Below, piece by piece: positions 5,921 to 8,602 of a stretch of 8,602 nucleotides of DNA. A model generated the notes under the pieces. The model was given only the letters and a program-made list of their open reading frames with translations. It had not been told where the DNA came from and made no database searches. This DNA comes from Lachnospiraceae bacterium (GTDB lineage Bacteria; Bacillota; Clostridia; Lachnospirales; Lachnospiraceae), in the NCBI GenBank assembly GCA_003488965.1, contig DNJW01000050.1:1-8602 (forward strand), written 5' to 3'. Every line of letters begins with the position of its first letter. Position 1 is the first letter of the stretch. The translations under genes were made by a program, and so were the position numbers.

Positions 5921-6489
5921 TTTTTTGCTTTGCATATAAGCTGTGTCATTGTTCCCATGGGGCAGTATACGCACCAGGAGCGGGGCTTGAATAAGATCAT
6001 GGTCAAAAGTCCCAGTACGGTGGAGGTGAGCATCACGCTGTAGAAGCCGAAAGCGAACTGGGCGACACCGTCAGAGAATAGGGTTCCATGGTAAGCCCAA
6101 TGCCATGGGAGCTTGAATGTCCATAGCAGTGTTACTACGGTGCCAAGATTTTTTACCCCAGCGAAGACCAGCCAGGTGTTCCACAGCATAAGGAAGAACA
6201 TTGCAAAGAAGAATATCAAAAATCCATATCGGAAATAACCTGATCTCATCCAGCCGGGGATATCCTTTTTCCGTGACAGGCCGAACCTGCCGCCGACCAG
6301 GGAAAATAGCTGACCTCTGCCGCAGTATTTGTTGCAGTATGCCTTATTCCCTTTTACAACCGCTATGGCAAGAGGGATAAAAAAGCATAAAAGCCCCAGC
6401 CATGCAAAGAGGATATTAAAAAATCCGAGGATCAGGTAGGCCAGTGAGGCAATCCAAAGGTAATCATACCATTTCTTTTTTCCTTTCAT
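5896..6489 (-). CDS. NapH-like membrane protein with 4Fe-4S-type cysteine pairs
   Basis: A 197-residue integral membrane protein. Hydrophobic segments lie at about 11-45, 84-112 and 142-168, which allows about four membrane helices. Cysteine motifs at the membrane surface are Y-C52-N-K-Y-C56-G-R and W-C173-V-Y-C176-P-M-G, plus Cys186, resembling the Fer4_5/NapH/NosR-type cluster-binding membrane proteins. The C-x2-C-P-x-G form is typical. It is predicted to pass electrons between the membrane and the small ferredoxin encoded just upstream. ATG 6489-6487 overlaps the ferredoxin stop in an ATGA junction and has a strong GGAGGTGA inside the end of the ferredoxin gene, so the two are translationally coupled. 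The acceptor is unknown. Confidence 0.82.
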   Translation of the reverse strand: MKGKKKWYDYLWIASLAYLILGFFNILFAWLGLLCFFIPLAIAVVKGNKAYCNKYCGRGQLFSLVGGRFGLSRKKDIPGWMRSGYFRYGFLIFFFAMFFLMLWNTWLVFAGVKNLGTVVTLLWTFKLPWHWAYHGTLFSDGVAQFAFGFYSVMLTSTVLGLLTMILFKPRSWCVYCPMGTMTQLICKAKNVTSSQKQ

Positions 6490-6683
6490 TCTTCTGTCAC
6501 CTCCAATGAGATAATACTTGCGGGGCATTCCTTTACACATTTCCCGCATCCGACACATAATTCCTTGTTGACGACCGCATGGATGCCGCCTGGAACGGTG
6601 ATCGCGTTTCGTGGACAGACTTTTATGCAGCATCCGCAGGCAACGCATTCCCGGATGCTGACAGCCGCTTTCTTTTTTGCCAT
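6486..6683 (-). CDS. 2[4Fe-4S] ferredoxin
   Basis: A 65-residue protein. Cluster motif 1 is C13-V-A-C16-G-C-C19-I-K-V-C23-P, with an extra cysteine at 18. Motif 2 is C43-V-G-C46-G-K-C49-V-K-E-C53-P. It is a soluble low-potential electron carrier of the clostridial type. The start ATG at 6683-6681 was chosen because AAAAGGAG precedes it and longer in-frame starts would run back through the promoter. First gene of a two-gene operon with the NapH-like membrane protein, which suggests that they form one electron-transfer module. Confidence 0.9.
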   Translation of the reverse strand: MAKKKAAVSIRECVACGCCIKVCPRNAITVPGGIHAVVNKELCVGCGKCVKECPASIISLEVTEE

Positions 6684-6708
6684 GGTAAAACTCCTTTTGT
6701 TTTTCTTT

Positions 6709-6750
6709 ATTATACAGGGAGAAATCTTTTGATTCTGTGACGAAGTCACA
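6709..6750 (-). promoter_or_regulatory. Crp/Fnr-type site and promoter of the ferredoxin/NapH-like operon
   Basis: The perfect 15-bp dyad TGTGAC-GAA-GTCACA (plus-strand view) is at 6736-6750, centre 6743. On the minus strand a consensus -10 TATAAT lies at 6714-6709, placing the palindrome centre near -41 from the predicted start (about 6702). That is the class II activator position of Crp/Fnr proteins. No -35 box is seen. The spacing from centre to -10 equals that at the thioredoxin promoter. Confidence 0.75.
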
Positions 6751-6785
6751 TTGATGCTGATTTCCGATAAACCAAGGAGGAAGCA

Positions 6786-6839
6786 GGTTACTCATAAATT
6801 TCATAGTATCTTGCATTCTGCGGGGTTCTGGCTTATTAT
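6786..6839 (+). promoter_or_regulatory. Promoter with HxlR-type operator, upstream of the CHR transporter pair
   Basis: The element is GGTTACTCA (6786-6794), spacer TAAATTTC, ATAGTATCT (6803-6811), whose last T is the first base of -35 TTGCAT (6811-6816). After 17 bases comes -10 TATTAT (6834-6839). Bases 6787-6813 are identical over 27 bases to 8085-8111, upstream of the DUF134-NifX gene. Confidence 0.75.
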
Positions 6840-6844
6840 GTTAT

Positions 6845-6856
6845 CGTCATATGACG
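6845..6856 (+). promoter_or_regulatory. Palindrome CGTCATATGACG in the early transcribed region
   Basis: A perfect 12-bp palindrome five bases after the -10 box of the CHR promoter. The same sequence with one change recurs at the same place in the DUF134-NifX promoter (8143-8154). It may be a second operator; no other promoter in the window has it. Confidence 0.45.
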
Positions 6857-6876
6857 GAAAAGGAGTGCATAGACGG

Positions 6877-7464
6877 ATGAAACAGATTATGGATTTATTT
6901 TTAACTTTTGGCAGGATAGGGGCGCTTACGTTTGGCGGCGGGTATGCCATGCTCTCCCTGCTGGATTATGAATGTGTCGAGAAGAAAAAATGGCTCACAG
7001 CAGATGAGCTGATGGATGTCACGGTCATTGCGGAATCCACGCCGGGGCCGATCGCGATAAACTGCGCCACCTATACGGGATATAAGCTGGCCGGTATGAG
7101 GGGCGCGTTTTTTGCGACCGTCGGCATGGTCCTCCCATCGTTCCTTCTGCTTTTTGCCATTTCTGCTTTTTTTGAAAATATGCTGGTTGTCGGGATGATT
7201 GAGAAAGCTTTCAGGGGAATCCGGATTGCGGTTTCCGTACTGATCATACAGGCGGCAGTCAGGATGATACGGAGGATGATGAAAAAATCCCCGGATAGAA
7301 AGGCCCAGATGTTCCTTGTTATTTTCTTTTTCCTTGCCGCATTAGCCATGAATATTGCCGGGATTCATATTTCCACGGTATATTTTATTATTTGCAGCGG
7401 TTTCATTGGTCTGGCGCTCTTTGGGAGACCGGGAAATAAAAAAGCGGGGAGGGATGATCTGTGA
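6877..7464 (+). CDS. Chromate (CHR) transporter family protein, short-chain half 1
   Basis: A 195-residue single-domain CHR membrane protein. It shows the family motifs T-F-G-G-G-Y-A-M (about 18-25) and E-S-T-P-G-P-I-A-I-N (about 55-64), followed by hydrophobic helices around V-L-P-S-F-L-L-L-F. Short CHR proteins are normally encoded as adjacent pairs that work together in the membrane. The named substrate is chromate, but in anaerobes the natural anion is uncertain. ATG 6877 is used; AAGGAG (6860-6865) is 11 bases upstream, slightly long, and no better in-frame start is seen. The stop overlaps the GTG start of the second half in a GTGA junction. Confidence 0.9.
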   Translation: MKQIMDLFLTFGRIGALTFGGGYAMLSLLDYECVEKKKWLTADELMDVTVIAESTPGPIAINCATYTGYKLAGMRGAFFATVGMVLPSFLLLFAISAFFENMLVVGMIEKAFRGIRIAVSVLIIQAAVRMIRRMMKKSPDRKAQMFLVIFFFLAALAMNIAGIHISTVYFIICSGFIGLALFGRPGNKKAGRDDL

Positions 7465-8060
7465 TCTATATAAAGCTACTGGCTGCTTTTTTGAAAATAG
7501 GTTTGTTTTCCTTTGGCGGCGCATACGGCGCGATCCCCCTTATCCGGGATGTAGTCCTTGAGAACCAGTGGATGGATGCGGAGATGTTTTCAAATCTTAT
7601 CGCGCTGAGTGAGTCTACGCCCGGCCCGATCATGGTAAATATGGCTACTTATGTGGGAAGTAAGCAGGGAGGCTTCCTAGGGGCGCTGGCTGCGACAACC
7701 GGCGTGGTCCTGCCTTCGTTTTTGATCCTGCTGGCAGTTACGATCCTGTTCCATAATTTCCTGAAACATAAAAAAGTGAAGGCTGTGTTAAAAGGGGTAA
7801 AGCCGTGCTTAATGGGGGTGATCCTCGCTACGGGCATCTATATGGCAGTTTCCATATGTATTCCTTCTGGGGTATCCAGCCATTTGGCAGAAACACAGGG
7901 TATAGGAAGTGGTTTCTTAGCCATTGACCCGGCGGCGTACATCCTTTTGTCTGTTCTTGGGCTTGTCACTGTGTTGTACCAGGCTGTCAGGAAAAAGGAT
8001 TTCCCGCCTGCCGCGTTGCTGTCACTGGCGGCGGTTCTGGGGTGCATTTTTTATTCATGA
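7461..8060 (+). CDS. Chromate (CHR) transporter family protein, short-chain half 2
   Basis: A 199-residue CHR-domain membrane protein and partner of the preceding gene. Motifs are S-F-G-G-A-Y-G-A-I-P (about 17-26) and E-S-T-P-G-P-I-M-V-N (about 50-59), with helices around V-L-P-S-F-L-I-L-L and a C-terminal hydrophobic region (about 150-198). The start is GTG 7461, preceded by GGGGAGGG (7446-7453), and it overlaps the first gene by 4 bases, indicating coupled translation in equal amounts. No terminator is seen after it, so read-through into the DUF134-NifX gene is possible beside that gene's own promoter. Confidence 0.9.
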   Translation: MIYIKLLAAFLKIGLFSFGGAYGAIPLIRDVVLENQWMDAEMFSNLIALSESTPGPIMVNMATYVGSKQGGFLGALAATTGVVLPSFLILLAVTILFHNFLKHKKVKAVLKGVKPCLMGVILATGIYMAVSICIPSGVSSHLAETQGIGSGFLAIDPAAYILLSVLGLVTVLYQAVRKKDFPPAALLSLAAVLGCIFYS

Positions 8061-8083
8061 CAGGGGAGGGCAGTTAAAAAATG

Positions 8084-8137
8084 AGTTACTCATAAATTTC
8101 ATAGTATCTTGATATCCAGTGTTTTCAATGGTATTGT
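8084..8137 (+). promoter_or_regulatory. Promoter with HxlR-type operator, upstream of the DUF134-NifX gene
   Basis: The element is AGTTACTCA (8084-8092), spacer TAAATTTC, ATAGTATCT (8101-8109), whose last T begins -35 TTGATA (8109-8114). After 17 bases comes -10 TATTGT (8132-8137). Its 27 bases at 8085-8111 are identical to those of the CHR promoter, while the -35/-10 spacer has diverged, so the operator itself appears to be what is conserved. Confidence 0.75.
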
Positions 8138-8142
8138 ATTAT

Positions 8143-8154
8143 CGTCATATGTCG
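8143..8154 (+). promoter_or_regulatory. Near-palindrome CGTCATATGTCG after the -10 box
   Basis: It matches the perfect palindrome at 6845-6856 in 11 of 12 bases. It lies at the same place relative to its promoter, five bases after the -10 box here too, which supports a shared second control element. Confidence 0.42.
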
Positions 8155-8171
8155 GAAACGGAGGTGGGTGT

Positions 8172-8602
8172 ATGGCAAGGCCAGTCCGGCGCAGGAGGAT
8201 CTGTTTTGAGCCAAAATATGACAGTTTTGCCCCATGCGGCGCAAAGGGCAGTGAGCAGGTCCTGCTGACAGTGGATGAATTTGAGGCGGTCCGTCTGATC
8301 GACCATGAAAAGAAGACTCATGAGCAGTGTGCCAGGCAGATGGGGATTTCCCGCACTACGGTCACGGAAATGTATGAAAGGGCCAGGACGAAGATCGCGG
8401 ACTGCCTTGTGGGTGGAAAGACGCTTTGTATTTCCGGCGGGAATTATGCGCTCTGTGACGGCTCTGCATGGAGGTGCTGCGGCAAAAAATGTGACAGGGC
8501 CAGAGCTGCGGCTGAAATTGAAGGTGAAAGAAAGGAAGATGGGATCATGAAGATTGCAGTTACTTATGAAAATGGAAATGTATTCCCGCATTTTGGGCAT
8601 AC
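8172..8602 (+). CDS. DUF134 DNA-binding domain fused to a NifX-like (Fe-Mo cofactor biosynthesis type) domain, 3' end outside the window
   Basis: An open frame of 143 codons reaches the window edge without a stop. Residues 1-80 match DUF134: start M-A-R-P-V-R-R-R-R-I, then E-F-E-A-V-R-L-I-D (36-44) and an HTH C-A-R-Q-M-G-I-S-R-T-T-V-T-E (53-66). A cysteine-rich stretch follows (Cys86, 95, 102, 103, 107), possibly metal binding. From Met126 the sequence M-K-I-A-V-T-Y-E-N-G-N-V-F-P-H-F-G-H is the typical start of the dinitrogenase iron-molybdenum cofactor (NifX/NifB C-terminal-like) domain, in the same frame. Such domains bind Fe-S or Fe-Mo cluster intermediates, but in non-diazotrophs the role is unknown. 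GGAGGTG (8160-8166) supports ATG 8172. It shares its operator with the CHR transporter genes. Confidence 0.85.
   Translation, partial: MARPVRRRRICFEPKYDSFAPCGAKGSEQVLLTVDEFEAVRLIDHEKKTHEQCARQMGISRTTVTEMYERARTKIADCLVGGKTLCISGGNYALCDGSAWRCCGKKCDRARAAAEIEGERKEDGIMKIAVTYENGNVFPHFGH

Noticed and set aside
6490..6816. N-terminal extension of the NapH-like membrane protein
   Set aside because: This stretch is the ferredoxin gene and its promoter read in another frame; the ATGA junction and GGAGGTGA mark the true start at 6489.
1..8602. CRISPR array, tRNA, rRNA or riboswitch
   Set aside because: No regularly spaced direct repeats, no cloverleaf-like or rRNA-like sequence and no recognisable riboswitch core were seen on reading both strands.

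Overview
The window looks like accessory, redox-related chromosome from a low-to-mid-GC Gram-positive anaerobe, most likely a gut Clostridia member of the Lachnospiraceae type. The grounds are strong AGGAGG-type ribosome binding sites, many small 2[4Fe-4S] ferredoxins, an EFR1-type flavodoxin/ferredoxin protein, an HxlR regulator, a class M sirtuin with a zinc macrodomain, and a DUF134-NifX-like fusion. This placement is inference from gene content; no rRNA or tRNA is present to confirm it.

Layout. Bases 1-605 hold the 3' part of an EFR1-family ferredoxin gene broken by a one-base frameshift near base 200. A promoter (692-745) precedes an AT-rich GNAT acetyltransferase (793-1464). A 198-bp palindromic MITE-like element (1494-1691) with flanking target repeats follows. 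A second promoter (1814-1867) drives a pyridoxamine-phosphate-oxidase-like flavoprotein (1916-2311), which is followed by a terminator and a small ferredoxin (2408-2611). The central block is a SirTM-type sirtuin on the minus strand (2592-3458), divergent from a plus-strand operon of hxlR (3634-4020), a zinc-dependent macrodomain (4043-4825) and a Crp/Fnr regulator (4849-5520). Converging on that operon from the right, on the minus strand, are a 2[4Fe-4S] ferredoxin (6486-6683), a NapH-like four-cysteine membrane protein (5896-6489) and a thioredoxin (5509-5817). To the right, on the plus strand, are two overlapping short-chain chromate (CHR) transporter halves (6877-8060) and a DUF134-NifX-like fusion that runs off the window (8172-8602).

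Two regulatory codes link the genes. First, five plus-strand promoters (GNAT, flavoprotein, hxlR, CHR pair, DUF134-NifX) carry the same 9-8-9 bp operator-like element, and in every one its last base is the first base of the -35 box and the -35/-10 spacer is 17 bp. The HxlR protein encoded in the middle is the natural candidate to bind it. Second, two almost identical 15-bp palindromes (TGTGAC GAA GTCACA) lie upstream of the ferredoxin/NapH-like operon and the thioredoxin gene, each 29 bases from centre to a -10 box. The encoded Crp/Fnr protein has the R-E-x-x-S-R recognition helix expected to read GTGA half-sites.

Taken together, the window looks like a cis-encoded redox or electrophile-response island in which an ADP-ribosylation writer and eraser (SirTM and zinc macrodomain) sit next to electron carriers, thioredoxin, a flavoprotein and a transporter under two local regulators. 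The usual SirTM partners, GcvH-L and a lipoate ligase, are not in the window.
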